A stretch of 64,000 nt of DNA from Celoporthe dispersa. Its lineage: Eukaryota > Ascomycota > Sordariomycetes > Diaporthales > Cryphonectriaceae. The notes under the pieces were generated by a model. The model made no database searches. It was not told the DNA's origin and worked only from the letters and a program-made list of their open reading frames with translations. This document shows, one piece after another, positions 13,378-25,106 of the stretch. Position numbers and translations under genes: made by a program. Position 1 is the stretch's first letter, and every line of letters begins with the position of its first letter. The stretch is from assembly GCA_016584495.1 (NCBI GenBank), contig WAID01000012.1, positions 620,001 to 684,000 of the forward strand. The letters run 5' to 3'.

Positions 13378-15343
13378 GCCTCATGTGCCGCAAGCAATGA
13401 CCACCTCTGTGCAGATGCGAAGCAGAACCACCCATATCTTCTCTGATCATCCTACCACCCTGTGCCCATGAGGAATCCACACTAGTGCATGAAGACGATG
13501 ATGATGATGATGTTGGCGGTGGGGCTGGAGCGGAACTTGGGTGCGCCGTCAGGCCGGTCTCCCCTGGACGCAGTAAGATCAAGACACCCTGCCGGCTGAG
13601 CTCTTGACGGGAGAGGCCGGCACGAGATACCTTGTACGGTCGTAGTATGTCGCAGCCCCTGCTGTGAGCCACCCCCACCTGGAACTATCCTGTTGGGTCT
13701 GAGGGAGGAAGTCTAGGCCGCTGACTATTATTTACTACATTCCCGGATTCTGACTGGGCCACCTTTTCTAGAATCTGACAGGGGGGAGGACATCAACGGC
13801 AACAAAACACGGGGACAACGGTGGTTTTGCAGTACGAGGAGAAGGAGGAGGAGGAGAAGGAGGAGGAAAGAAATGAAACCCTGCTATCCTGCAGGGGAAA
13901 CAAACAATTAAGAAAAGAAAAGAAGAAGAAAGAAGAAGAAGAAAAAAAAGTCGATATCAGATGGGATGGACTTTCCGCCCAGTCTCGAACCAACCCATCT
14001 CCCTGGCCATTATTCTCGCAGCGCACGGGACAGCCTGTTGGGGGGGGGGGAGGGGGGCATGTTCCATGTTACCATGTGGGCACTGACCTGACCTGACCGC
14101 AGCCTGTCCTGTCTCTCTTGTCTCTCTTTTCTTGCCTGTCAAGAGGATCCACCCAGACAAACAGACTAGTCACCTTCTGAGGTGAGGACTAATTAAGAGC
14201 AGGTTGAAACCCCTCGCGAGACGGTACAGTACAGCAGTAGTCCATCCTGATATATCCCGTCCCACAGAGTAACACTTGTCTTTCTCTGGTACTGCTGCTC
14301 AGTTTCGGTGGGCCTGGCCGTATGTCATTCAAGTTGACACATCATCACGTACGGCTTTCCTCTTTTTTTCTCTCTCCCTTCCTAACAATAATAAGACTAA
14401 CTAATTATTAGGTGATATGTAAGATCATTGTTTACAAATCAGGGAGTGATTGGTCCCGGTTGGGTTCCCCCTCCCCCTTTCTCTTTCTCTCTCTCACCCT
14501 CCTATCTCCCTCGATCTCTTGACTAGGGAGGGAGGTCTGGGAGGCGATCGTCCGTAGCCTCCCCCGTCTTCGACATGTGAGCCGATGCAGAGCAACGCCA
14601 CCTCCGCTCGAATCTTCCGGTCAAGGAGATGGGGTTGTTTTTCTTCTCCTTTTTTTTCTTTTGGCCCTTGAAAAGAGAGAGAGAGAGAGAGAAAAGGATG
14701 GGAGACAATGTCCTGCAATTTAGTGAGCGCCACCGACGGGACGTGCTTGGTCATCGTGGCTGGGTATACCGGCATGCATGCATAAAGTATACATGTACCT
14801 CCTACAACCATGTAAGTAGGAAAACGTAAGTCAAGTCTGCTGTTTTATATTTGGCCCCCCCTTGAAGGAGGAGGGCCTGTCTCGCAGAGGTCTTGCGTAG
14901 TTAATAATACATCAGCAGGTTGGACTTTATCACTTGTACGTGACGGGGACCAGAGATGAGACAGGCCTTTTGTTGGGGGGGGGGGGATTGGCTGGACCGC
15001 CATACGAGGTCTCATGTTCAAGGCGCGGGCTGTGGTCTGACACAAATGATAGACAAAAGCTGAATGATCTGGGACGAAGACGAGGGAGCAAGAAAGAGCA
15101 AGAAAGAGAGAGAGGGAGCGAGGTAGGTAGTTCGGTGAAACAACCCATGAAGGTCCATCACCGAGCCTCAAATGCGAGTCCCGGACCCTTTCTTCTCTCC
15201 TCTCCCGCCGTCCCTCGTACCGAACTCTGCTGATACATGCGTACAGAGGTCCAAAAGGTCACTACTACATGAGACTGGAACTCAAAAAAGAAGTCACCCA
15301 TCCTTGATCCATGCAAAAGAAGAACTCCCTCCCCCCTTTTCCT

Positions 15344-15345
<2 letters not shown>

Positions 15346-15383
<38 letters not shown>
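15346..15383. repeat. (TG)n microsatellite
   Basis: Uninterrupted TG run of 19 units, among the longest dinucleotide runs in the window. Confidence 0.95.
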
Positions 15384-15384
<1 letters not shown>

Positions 15385-15924
15385 ATTCTCGCGCCTTTGC
15401 CGCTATTCCCGACAAATACGAGGAGGCCCGAGGAGGCCGGGGGAGTGAAGGAGGTACGATGACACCTCAGTCTGCTGGCGCATATCTTGCTGGGCCCAAG
15501 GAGAGCCACTCGTCCTGGGCAGCCCTCTGTCTGCCGGTACGGGGTACAGCATCCTTCACGGGGAGCAGAACGCCGGCGCGACGTTACGCACAGGGCGAGA
15601 AAAGGGAGAGGAGAGAGAGAGAGGGAGGGAGCCGGGCACCTGACCAAAGGTCACCCGAGGATCCTGGACCGCGAGACGAAGGAATATGTGACTTGTGGTA
15701 CGTGGTTTTTCTTTTTATTATTATTATTATTCATCTTCACCCCCGCCCATGTACCTTCTCCGTCGGATGGGAACCAAAGGGTCGGGGATGGAAGAGCGGG
15801 CGAGACGCGAGCAAAGCACTTCTCGTCTTCATTGTGTGTCTCTCTTTCCTCCTCCTCCCCTCCCCTCCCCCCGGGCCACCCCAAGTGGAGTGAGACAAGG
15901 CAGGATTGCGTGCTCTGGAATGGT

Positions 15925-15942
15925 CCGCGGCCGCGGCCGCGG
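15925..15942. repeat. Triple CCGCGG palindrome
   Basis: Three tandem CCGCGG hexamers form an 18-base perfect palindrome, extremely CpG dense compared with its surroundings. No function is assigned. Confidence 0.9.
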
Positions 15943-17394
15943 CGGTAGCGGGACGGTCCAATCCCTCGCGCGGCGGGATGGAACGGCGGACGAAATGGAA
16001 AAGAGAAGAAAGAAAAAAAAGAGGGGTGGGGGAAGGGGGAGGGAACCAACAAAGGGGAAGGGATCTTCTGAGACAAGCGGAGGAGAAGGAGAAGAAGAAC
16101 AAGAAGATGATCACTGCTGCCGTCCACTTCCAAGCCTGGTCTAGCATCACAAGGCGGCCGAGACCTGCATCGCATAGCGCCGTCGCCTTACGAGCTGTAT
16201 AGGAGGATGATGACTGGCCAGGACCCGTCCTCGGTAGGCGGGAGAGGGAGAAAAAAAATTGAACTATCACAAAATGGCTGGGGTTCTTGTTTGAGAAGGG
16301 GGGAGGGTCTAGAGGGGGACGAGGAGAAAATGACAGACCTCGTATTATAGCTCGAGGGGGATACCGCCGGCCAAAAGAGCGGTGAGGGAAAGAAAGAAGA
16401 GAGAGAGAGAAGGGAAGATGGTGGGGAAAAAAACAATAATTAATCTCAATCTTTTTGTCCAATTTTCCCCTTCTTGTTTCCTTTGGAGGTATAGCCAGTC
16501 TGCTTATTTGTTTATTCTGGTTGCCAGACGGGACCCCGGAAAAGGAATTACAAGGGACCCGCCGGGGTGGATGGAGACACGGCCCGCCTTTGTCTAGGAT
16601 TTATTTTAATAGTTTTTTTTCCTTTCCTTTCTTTCTCTTCTTCTTCTGGTCCTTCCTCGGTCATGCAGTGATGACTGCTTTTCCTCCTTGCATGCTGGCG
16701 TTGGTCTGTCTCAGAGAAAAGGAGGGATGGAGGAAGGATTGGGGGGGAGGGGAGGGAAGTAACAGGCTGATCACACGAGGATGGAAAGGAAAAGAATAAA
16801 GAAGAGGAAAAAAGGAGGAGGTGGGTTGTGATACTTGGCGTATACAAAACAACAAGGCTCTGGGGTTGGAGTGACATTCAGAGGTACAATAGCATCGATC
16901 CCTTCCCCTTTCCGGCTGGTTAGCTGGCAAGAACCGTTTTTGTGTGTACTGACCCGTTGTTTTCTTTTTCGGTTCTGTTGTTGGCCCTTCTTACTTTGTG
17001 TTTGAGTAATCAGACCGTCTGTGCTGTGATTCCCTCCCCCATGGGCCCAACACATGATCAGAATCCATGTTGACATGTCTCCCTCGAATGCCACCCAAAC
17101 CCACCTCCTCAGCAGCGCCATGAGGTCACACCACTTCCGATATGCATGCAGGATGTGGTTGTCGCAGAGCTAACCTATGGCGCCCTTTTCTCTCTCTCTC
17201 TCTCCCTCCGTGTCTCCCTCTCCCTCTCTACTCTTCTTCTTATCTCTCCTTGACTGTTACCTGGTTGAAAGGAAGGGGAAAAAAGAGAATTAAAAACCAC
17301 ATCTACATCTCTGCGACATCACACGGCTCTCTCTCTCTCTCTCTTTCTCTCAGTCTCCTCACCTACTACCGCTTCCCAAGAGAGATAGTGTAAC

Positions 17395-17440
17395 AAAAAC
17401 AACAACAACAACAATAACAGAAACAACGACAACAAGACGC
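17395..17440. repeat. CAA-type trinucleotide repeat
   Basis: Imperfect run of AAC/CAA units, strongly A/C biased on the plus strand, in noncoding DNA. Confidence 0.8.
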
Positions 17441-18846
17441 AACGTACGAAAATTAGGAGCTATCATATTTGGCCCCGTCAGAGGTCTCCGCAGGGTGTGT
17501 GCATGCATGTGTGTGTGGGATAACCTGTGGTTGGCCGCCTGCCCGTCTGTCTGCTGCTGATCACCCAGGCCTAGAACCCCCTCGAACCGCTGGCGACAGC
17601 AACGTTTATCTCTCTCCCCCTCTGCTTATGGCCTCGCTCCTCCCGGCTCCATCTTGGATGCTCGGCTGTGTCTGTGCATGCGCATCCATCTTGTCCCAGC
17701 CAACCAACCTCGGGAGGGAGAAGAAAAATAAAATAAGATGAAGACATAAAATAATAAATTAAGAATAATAAGAAGATCCTTCCGTCGGGGAAGAAGGATT
17801 CCCAATCAGAGAGTCACTATTGGTCCTCAGCTTCTCCCAATCTCCTCTCCTTGTCCCGCCCTCGGCCCCCCTTGACCTTGAACCTTGAACCTTTTCTACA
17901 TCGAGATTCCCAACAACTCATAAACTACTAAGCAGTTGAGAAAAGAAGAAGAAGGGAGAAAAAAACAAAACACAACCACCACCACCAAAAATTTCATGGG
18001 AAGCTGGATTGAGTCTTTTCTCTCTTTTTTCCCCTTCTTTTCTTTGGTTGGTCCAACACGGAGAAGAAAAAGAAAGAAAAACAAAGAAAAAGGGAAAAAA
18101 AAGAGAAAAACACACACACACAACAAAACCCCCCAGTCGGCCCGTCAGCCCAAGCCTACAGTAGTCTAAAAGCCCAGAGCGATAATTACCGTGACTTTGC
18201 TGAATCTCGTGTGACCCGATGCTGCAGGTAGCCTTTTCGTTGCATCCCAAACCAACCAGCTCGCCTCGATGCGAGATCTCGGTCCCTCCCTCCCGCCTCT
18301 TTTTTTTTCTTCTTTTTGGGTCGCCTTCCTCCCCCTTTCTCTTTCTTGGGTTCCTGTCCTTGTCCCACCGTCTCTACTCTCCCTCTTCTTTCCCTTAAAA
18401 ACACACACACACACACAGAGAGAGAGAAAGGCAAGGAGAGAGAGCAGAGCAAAGAGAGAGCGCACACCTATCCCTTCCTCCCTTTCCCCACACCCAATCG
18501 GTGTCTAAAAGTTCCGTGCCAGCCGGCCACAATAATAAGCCAACCCCCCTATTCCTCTTTGTCCCTTGTAGAGACCGCCATGCACGTCAGGTCGGGGGGG
18601 ACAAGAAGCTCAGCAGGCCACTATTGTCCGCCCCCCGCCCCCCGCCTGTGCCGCTGGGGCCCCCGGTTCCAGCCCGTCGTCACACAGTACCGCGATATAC
18701 AAACATGCATGCGTGCATACATACGTACATATCATGTCTCACACAGAGAGAAGGTGAGAAAGTAAAAGAGAGAACACGGGAGAAGACGTGTTCCTGACGG
18801 CAGATGGCGGCGCCACGTTCATGAGACCAGGCGGGAAATATTCAGA

Positions 18847-18883
<37 letters not shown>
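18847..18883. repeat. (CT)n microsatellite
   Basis: CT run with one early interruption. Noncoding. Confidence 0.95.
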
Positions 18884-18892
<9 letters not shown>

Positions 18893-20480
18893 GCACAGCG
18901 GTTGTCCCACAAGTAGCCTAGGTATGCAGTTGTTGCGGAGGAAGGAAGAAAAGAAAAAAAAAACAACCCCCAAAAACCACACCCCCAAAAAACCACCTTT
19001 TTGTTCTGTCTTCCGTTCTCTTTTGTATCTGATACCCGACGACGACGGTGGTGGTAGCGGCGCGCGCGGCCTGGCACCATGAACGCCGAGGACCTGCAGG
19101 AAAAAGGCCAGGGGGAAAATAACACCAGAAAAATCAACCCCCCCCCCAGCCCACAACAAATCCCGCGTCGAGCTGAAATAAGATCACGCGCCGCCTGCTC
19201 CCTTGTCCCGTCCGACCACGCCCGTCGCGTGATATGTGTGGCCAGCCGGACACCGGTCGAGACTTGTTCAAAACTCCGGCTCGCCTGGCCCTTTTGTCTC
19301 GAGGGCCTTGGCAGGCCTTGGCGTCTCGTTCTATTGTCTGCTGTGTGATGCTGTGTGGTGATGCATAATTCCAGGGGCAAGGGCGGACGGAGAACAGGGC
19401 CGCGGGAAGCCGACGTGGCTCCTTCTCCTGCTCCTCCTCCTTCTCCACTTGAGAGGATATACAAGAAGACGGCACAGAGGTTGTCACTGTGACATTGGGA
19501 TCCAAGGACCAGGGGTAGGCCGGCGGCGGTGAGAAAAAGAGGGAGACAGAGAGAGAGAGACAAAAAAGAGATGTGTCACTGATGGGGAAGAGAAAAAGTG
19601 CTTATTTCGGGGTAGCCACCGGATCAGATCAGATCACCCGTGATACGGGGTCAGCTTCATGCCGCGGCTGCTTGCATTGTGTGTTGGGTCGGACGAGGGC
19701 AGCTGTATCTGGCCCTCGTGACCGCCCATCCCCCGGCCCCCTTTCTCTCTGTTTGTCTCTCTCTCTCTCTCTCTCTCGCCGCCACGGGAACACACACGCG
19801 CGCACACGCACGCAAGTCAGAGTGATAGTGTGGCCGGCGGAGGAGACCTTTTCGTGATAGATCACAAGTAGGAGCGCCAGAGGGGCGAGCCCAGGGTGAT
19901 ACACACAGGGCCAGTGGATAGCCCTTGGGGCCATCAGCTGCTCCATGTCAAGCTAGCAGGTCTTGCCGACCTCACATGAAGGATCCTCCCTCCGCTGTGC
20001 CCAGGCAGTGTGTCTGACAGGCACTGGTTGTGGCTTCGCAGACACATGGTATGCTAGACGGGACAACATGCCCCAGAGCAACCAAGGCGTGGCCCCCATT
20101 CGTGTGCACAACACTCCGCGTCAAGCCTCTGTGCTATGAGACACTGTCTCGTGGGGCTGACCGAAAAAAGTATCAGCAGATTCCACCAAGGACCAGACAC
20201 GGGGCACACCGAACTCTTGCGACGGGGTCCGACCAGAGGCCCAACACAGGACACCGGCGGGCCGTCCGCCCACCTCAGCGATCTGGCTCAATGGCTCGTA
20301 GGCCTCGTGCTCCAGGAAGACAGGGTGCGAGGCCTGGGTGAGGGGCCTGTGGTGGTTGAAGAAAGATGAGGCAGCTCTGATGCTAATGTAGAAGGACCAC
20401 CCGATAACCGTGCATCGAGCGATGGGGGGGGGGGAACGGGGGCGTAGAGGCAGAGCGGCGTGCCTGGCCTTCTCTGGCGG

Positions 20481-21656
20481 CTACAGGTCCCTCATGACCT
20501 CGCCCACGGCCCTCGCGGCCATCCTCTTCCTCTGCTCCTCTGGCAGGCCGGCGCTCATGTCCCTGACGGCCTGCAGCCTGCGCATCATCTGCTCGACCTT
20601 GTCGACATCGTCACCGCTCAGGTCCTGGGCGGCGGTGGTCTTGGTGTCTCCCGCCGTCGTGTCCCGGCTGCCTTCCTCATGTCCTGCTCCTCTCTCCACC
20701 TGGGCCTCCCATATGGCCTTCTTGAGGCCCTCGAGATCTTCCCTGTCGAGCCCAAAGCTCATGTCTTCTAGGTCGAGCTCACCACTGCCCCCCGCATCAT
20801 CCTCATCATCACCATCACCACCACCACCGTCACCCAGCAGCCCATCGGCGTCTGTGAGGGCAGATGCCCAGTCGTTGGACTGTAGTGCCTCCAGGACACG
20901 AGGGATGCCGACCTTTTCTGGCGTGAACAATGCCGTCAGCCCCGCCCTGTGTGGCCCTGGGGGGAAAAAAAGGGAGGGGGGAGCCCAGCCAGCTTACCAC
21001 CAAACTCGTTCCTCGTCTCGCCTCCTGACGGGGCCGGGGCGGAGGAGGCGACATGCACAAACTCCAGCCCTGCATCCCCACAGGCCTCATCCCAGGCGTC
21101 CAGGTCGTCCGGGTGCGCGACCTCGCCCACGCCGACGGCCAGGCTGACCCCGTCCCACTCCCAGCCCCCGAGCCCCTGCCTGACGACCCTCCCGACCTCG
21201 CCGAGCACCGCCCTGGCCAGGTCCTCCCGCGCGGCGGCGTCCCCGGCGGTGGGCGGCGGGATGGCAAAGACGACGACCATGCCGCCCAGGACCTCGAGGA
21301 CCTCTCTCGCCTCGTCGGAGAGGAAGGTGGCGGCCCAGCCGGACGGGGTGGTGATCAGATCGAGCCACACGGGGACTGTGGTGGTGTAGTAGGCTGTCTC
21401 CAGGTCGAGATCGTGTGTCGTCCCCGCCAGTGAGGAGGACGCCGGCTCGGGGGTCTTTCCCGTCAGATCTGGGCACAACACAGGCAGATGTCTGTCAGCT
21501 GTCGGCGGAGAGGAGCGAGAGGGATACCACCAGGCAGAGGAGAGACAGAGGAGCCACCCACTCACCCTTGACGACGCGGCTGAGCTGCTCTGTGTCCGAG
21601 TCCAGCGCCACGGCCAAAATCCGGCGAGGATTGGTAATCTTCTGTGGGCTGCCCAT
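20481..21656 (-). CDS. irc6: Irc6-like clathrin coat accessory protein
   Basis: Predicted 332-residue protein from three exons: 21656-21566, 21468-20998 and 20917-20481. The start is the first ATG and is followed at once by the family's N-terminal PRRILAV strand. The last intron has a GTAAGC donor and a CTGAC branch; splicing there joins NEFG to EKVG, recreating the NEFGEKVG-type motif (about residues 184-191) that precedes a helix ending ALQSNDW. The C-terminal third has an acidic DDEDD linker and a helical LSGDDVDKVEQMM segment. The family (yeast Irc6, animal p34/AAGAB) has a small-GTPase-like fold, binds clathrin adaptors and acts in AP-1/clathrin coat traffic in the cytosol. No canonical P-loop is seen. 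It is the leftmost gene of the window and faces the RRM gene head to head. Identification rests on motif recognition, without an alignment. Confidence 0.82.
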
Positions 21657-22359
21657 TGTGACGGAGACGGGCGCGGAGTAGAGTCAGGTCTGGCTGCTGG
21701 TCCCGGCCCTGTCTGGGGCCCTCGCGGATATGGCTTGAGGCGGCAGGGTGCATAGGCGAGTCGAGGCCTGCGTTGGCGGCGCAGGTGCTGGATGAGATGA
21801 GGTCGGGCTGGGTTGGCTGTGATTACTAAGTCTGGAGGGGAAGGAAGAAAAAAAAAAAGAGAGAGAGAAAGAGAGGAGAGCCTATTACCCTAACCCTTGC
21901 TCTCTCATACTGGATTGTATGTTCCAGTGGCCAGGCCTGACGTCCTCCTTTCATCGTGACGAGAATGCCCAGGACTCTCCTGCTCGGGATGTCCTCTTCT
22001 CTATGTCTTCCAAGAGGACAAGGTGCACTTTCTGCGCCTTGAGCGCTCTCGCGCGTGCCACCGCCAACATCAGCGGCAACGTCGACGGCGCTGCGTGGAC
22101 GAGGCTGCCCTTCTGGCTGGCGCCCTCCTCCTCCTCCTCCTCCTTCTCGTCGTCGGCTGTTTCTCACACGTCGAAACCCGCAGAGCCACCTACTGCTGCT
22201 ACCACCACCACCACCCCACCCATCCGCAGCAGCCAAGACCCTCCTCCTGATCTTGCCACCGTGGGAAGCCGGGGCCGGAGCGGCAGCGCCAGCAGGACCG
22301 GACCGAGGAAAAAGGGAGCGCAGTGGCGGCCATGGGCACAGCGCCGTGCCGAGATCGAC

Positions 22360-23398
22360 ATGACCAGCAGGCAGCCCCTCGCCTACCACCGCATCCCCCG
22401 CGCGCCCACCCACGACCCGCGCGAGCCGTCTCCCTGCGGCGACAACCTCTACCGCGGCGTCTACATCCACAACCTCCCTCCAGGGACCACGCTCGCCGAC
22501 GTGACAGCCGGCATCGCCCAGACCGCCCCTGTAGGCCTTGTCACCTCGGCCAGGCTCATCCCTCCTCCTCCTCCTCCTCCTTCTTCCTCCCTGGGGGCAG
22601 AAGCAGCAGCAGCACCAGCAGGCGGTGAGGGGGACAAGGAGGGCGGCGGCGGCGGCGGCGGCGGCTGCTCCCTCCCCCCACCGTCACCGCCTACATCGTC
22701 TTCGGCAGCAACAAGTCCACCAGAAAACTAAGCCGCGCCGCAGGAGACGGTACCTTTGTCGTGCGCGGCCAGACCCCGCGCGTCGCCGTCGACAAGACCA
22801 TCGCCTACCACTGGAACGCCGTGCGCCGCACCGACAGCCGCGTCCTGCTCATCCGAGGCCCAGTAGTAGGAACGGAAGCCACCACCACCACCACCTCCTC
22901 CTCCTCCTCCTCCTGGTGGTTCACCGAGGCGGCGCTCAGGGCGGCGATGCTGGCAGACACCCAGGCACTCGCCCAGGCGGGGCCCCTGGGCGCCCAGAGC
23001 GAGCCTGTGGTCCGGTACCCTGCGGACCTGAACGACAGGACGCTCACCTTGGAGTGGCGGTTCTTCTCCTCGGTGCAGGCGAGGGCGATGCGGCGGGCGG
23101 TGGAGAGGCGGTTTGGCGGGAGGGGGGTCGAGGTGTATATGGGGTGGGACCCGTGCTGGGTGCACAGGAGGGAGGGGATGCTGCCGTGGAAGCTGAACAG
23201 GGAGCAGGCGTGGCGGGATCCGCTGGTGGGAGGTTGCCGGGGCGGCATGGTGGTGGTGGCGGCGGCGGCGGTGATGCGGGCTGTAGTCCGCAGAGGGAGG
23301 AGGCGATGCACAGGTTACTCTATAGGCCTGCCATCTCTCCAGAGAGGGTTGGCCCGCCGGGCCGAGGACTGCTGCAGCAGCTGATGAAGAGAGAGTAG
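22360..23398 (+). CDS. RRM-like protein, frame broken by one or two indels
   Basis: The first segment (ATG at 22360) gives an RNP2-like strand VYIHNLPP, a helix and a second strand, then a proline-, alanine- and glycine-rich loop. The next strand, TAYIVFG (RNP1-like), lies in another frame, as does the following VVRGQ strand. One more C in the C6 run at 22674-22679 would join them; no intron fits, because no acceptor lies between the in-frame stop and that strand. Near the end, a second frame change at the G4 run 23239-23242 would give a better tail ending at 23398; without it the protein stops at 23384. With both changes the product is about 346 residues. The frame is also open upstream to 21919, so the start is uncertain. 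Probably RNA binding by fold; role unknown. It may be a consensus error or a decaying gene. Confidence 0.55.
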
Positions 23399-23541
23399 TC
23401 AGTGGCTGGGGATACTCATGCACAAGGAGAGAGAAATCCCTGGTGGGACTGGGCCGCGTTCAAGCTAAGATAGACAGGCCGGAGGGCAGGAGATGGGACT
23501 TTTACTCTGATTCAGAACGCTGTCCGTTCAAGGCATACCAA

Positions 23542-25106
23542 TCAACACTCTTCTTCCTCCTCATCATCATCATCTCCTCCCCCTCCTCCTCCCCCCCTCC
23601 CCTCCTCCCTCCGATCCCACTCCCGCCGCCGCTCCGTCGACCACTTGATAATCCGCATCAGATCCCTCGCCCGCAGCCGAGCCGCCGACGGGAAATACAG
23701 CCTCGGATCCCCACGAATCGGGCCCATCCCGTCCGTCGGCTGTCTGGTCGCCCTGGTCCTGGCCCTGGCTCTGATCTCGGCCAGGCCTGCTGGATAGGAC
23801 GGGTTGAAGGGTAGGCGGCGTGGTCTGTTGGTCCGTCGTGGTGGTGATGGCCTGACGGGGTTCTGTTGCTGTTGTTGTTGTTGTTGTCCTCCTCCTCCAG
23901 CCTCATCATCTCGCTGCCGATCATCCACCAATCCCTCCTCATCAACCAAGACCTCATTCCCCTCCTCGTCCATAAACACCTCGAGCATGTTCTCCCCAGG
24001 AGCAGACCCATCATCCTCCTCCTCCTCCTCCTCCTTTCCATCACCCACCACCACCATCCTTCTCGGCAGATGCGACCTAGCCCCCCTCGGAGGCGCAGCA
24101 AGCGGCACCGCAGCCCTCTCAGGCGCCCGGACCTTGGCCCTCCCCGGCCTCGCCCTGTAGATCTTATCCTCACCATCGATATAATACGTCGTCGGGCTGA
24201 TCTCAGAACCCCAGCCAGTGTCGTCACCGTCCTCGCCATGATCATCACCACCAGCATCATCGTTGAGCACCCGGAACCGGAGCACGTCCCGTGGCCTGCT
24301 GCTGCTGCTGCCGCTGCCGCTGCTCTCGTCCGCCCTGGTCACCGCGAAGCTCACGCCGACGCTGCGGTGCACCTGGTCGTAGAGCGTGTCAGACGGGTCT
24401 GCTGGGTCCCGGAACCGGATGTGGCGGCCGGTGCGCTTGGGGATGAATCCTGTGCCGTCGAGGTTCCTGCTGACCCCCGTGTGCGCATCTTGTAGAGGCT
24501 CCGCTGTTACTTTCGGCGCCGCTCCCTCCTGAGAAGAAGAAGAAGAAGAAGAAGCGGGAAGAGGACGAGGCGGATCCGGTGTCATCAGCGGCCCCGGAGC
24601 AGACCGCCCCCTCCAGACCGCCCGGAAATCATCCACCAGCACAGCCCTGGCCGGCTTCTCCTCGTACACATGATGGCTCCGATCCACAAAGTAAAAGCCC
24701 CCCTCCCCTCCTCGTCAATCGCATGAAATCGAACCACCGCAGTCGTGTGCGCCGGCGCGTCCGCAGCCCTCGTCGTCGCAAAGGTGATCCCCTCCCGCGC
24801 CCCGACCCAGTCATACAGGTCCGCCCCGTCCGAGCGCGGGTTCCGGAACATCAACCTGACGCCTGCCGGGCCGCTGTCGCTACCGTTGTCGACATCGACC
24901 AGGACGGGCTGGTACCCGCCCTCCTTCCGCCTGTAGAGCTGGACGCGCTGGTGGCCCGGGGCGGTGGCGGGCGTGCTGGGCGGGCTTATCTGGAGCTCGT
25001 CGTAGGCCCTGACGATCTTGGTCCCGCTCCTCTGTGCTGCCCTGGGCGAGAGGTACCATAGCCCGTCCTCGCACAGGTAGCCTGCAAAGACAGGTTCTCG
25101 AGACAT
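23542..25106 (-). CDS. Orphan protein with an internally duplicated domain
   Basis: About 521 residues if one base is added at the C6 run 24698-24703 (G6 on the coding strand). The added base joins ...HAIDEEG to GFYFVDRS, exactly where the second copy of the domain also has a YYIDGEDK strand, so the correction is well supported. Copy 1 (about residues 84-145) has FRNP, LYDWV, GITFATTRA, VVRFHAID and FYFVD. Copy 2 (about 229-320) has FRDP, LYDQV, GVSFAVTRAD, VLRFRVLND and YYIDGED. The copies are separated by a proline/serine linker. The C-terminal third has an acidic stretch, eight glutamines, a basic PPRRTNRPRR patch and a final acidic D/E run, so it is probably disordered. No signal peptide or membrane segment is seen. 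I do not recognise the family. The start is the ATG before SREPVFAGY. Confidence 0.7.

Larger units (their letters stand above)
12001..20480. other. Gene-free stretch dominated by purine/pyrimidine tracts
   Basis: No coding region can be supported. The sequence alternates CT-rich and GA-rich tracts, many of them tens of bases long, with TG and CA microsatellites and CAA-type runs. CT-rich DNA of this kind is common in promoters and 5' leaders of filamentous fungi, so part of it may be regulatory. The nearest genes (Irc6-like on the minus strand at 20.5-21.7 kb) point toward it from the right, so its far end may include that gene's 3' flank. Confidence 0.6.

Noticed and set aside
20957..20997. 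Ultra-short 41-base intron in irc6
   Set aside because: The longer 80-base choice (20997-20918) has a CTGAC branch and recreates the conserved NEFGEKVG motif.
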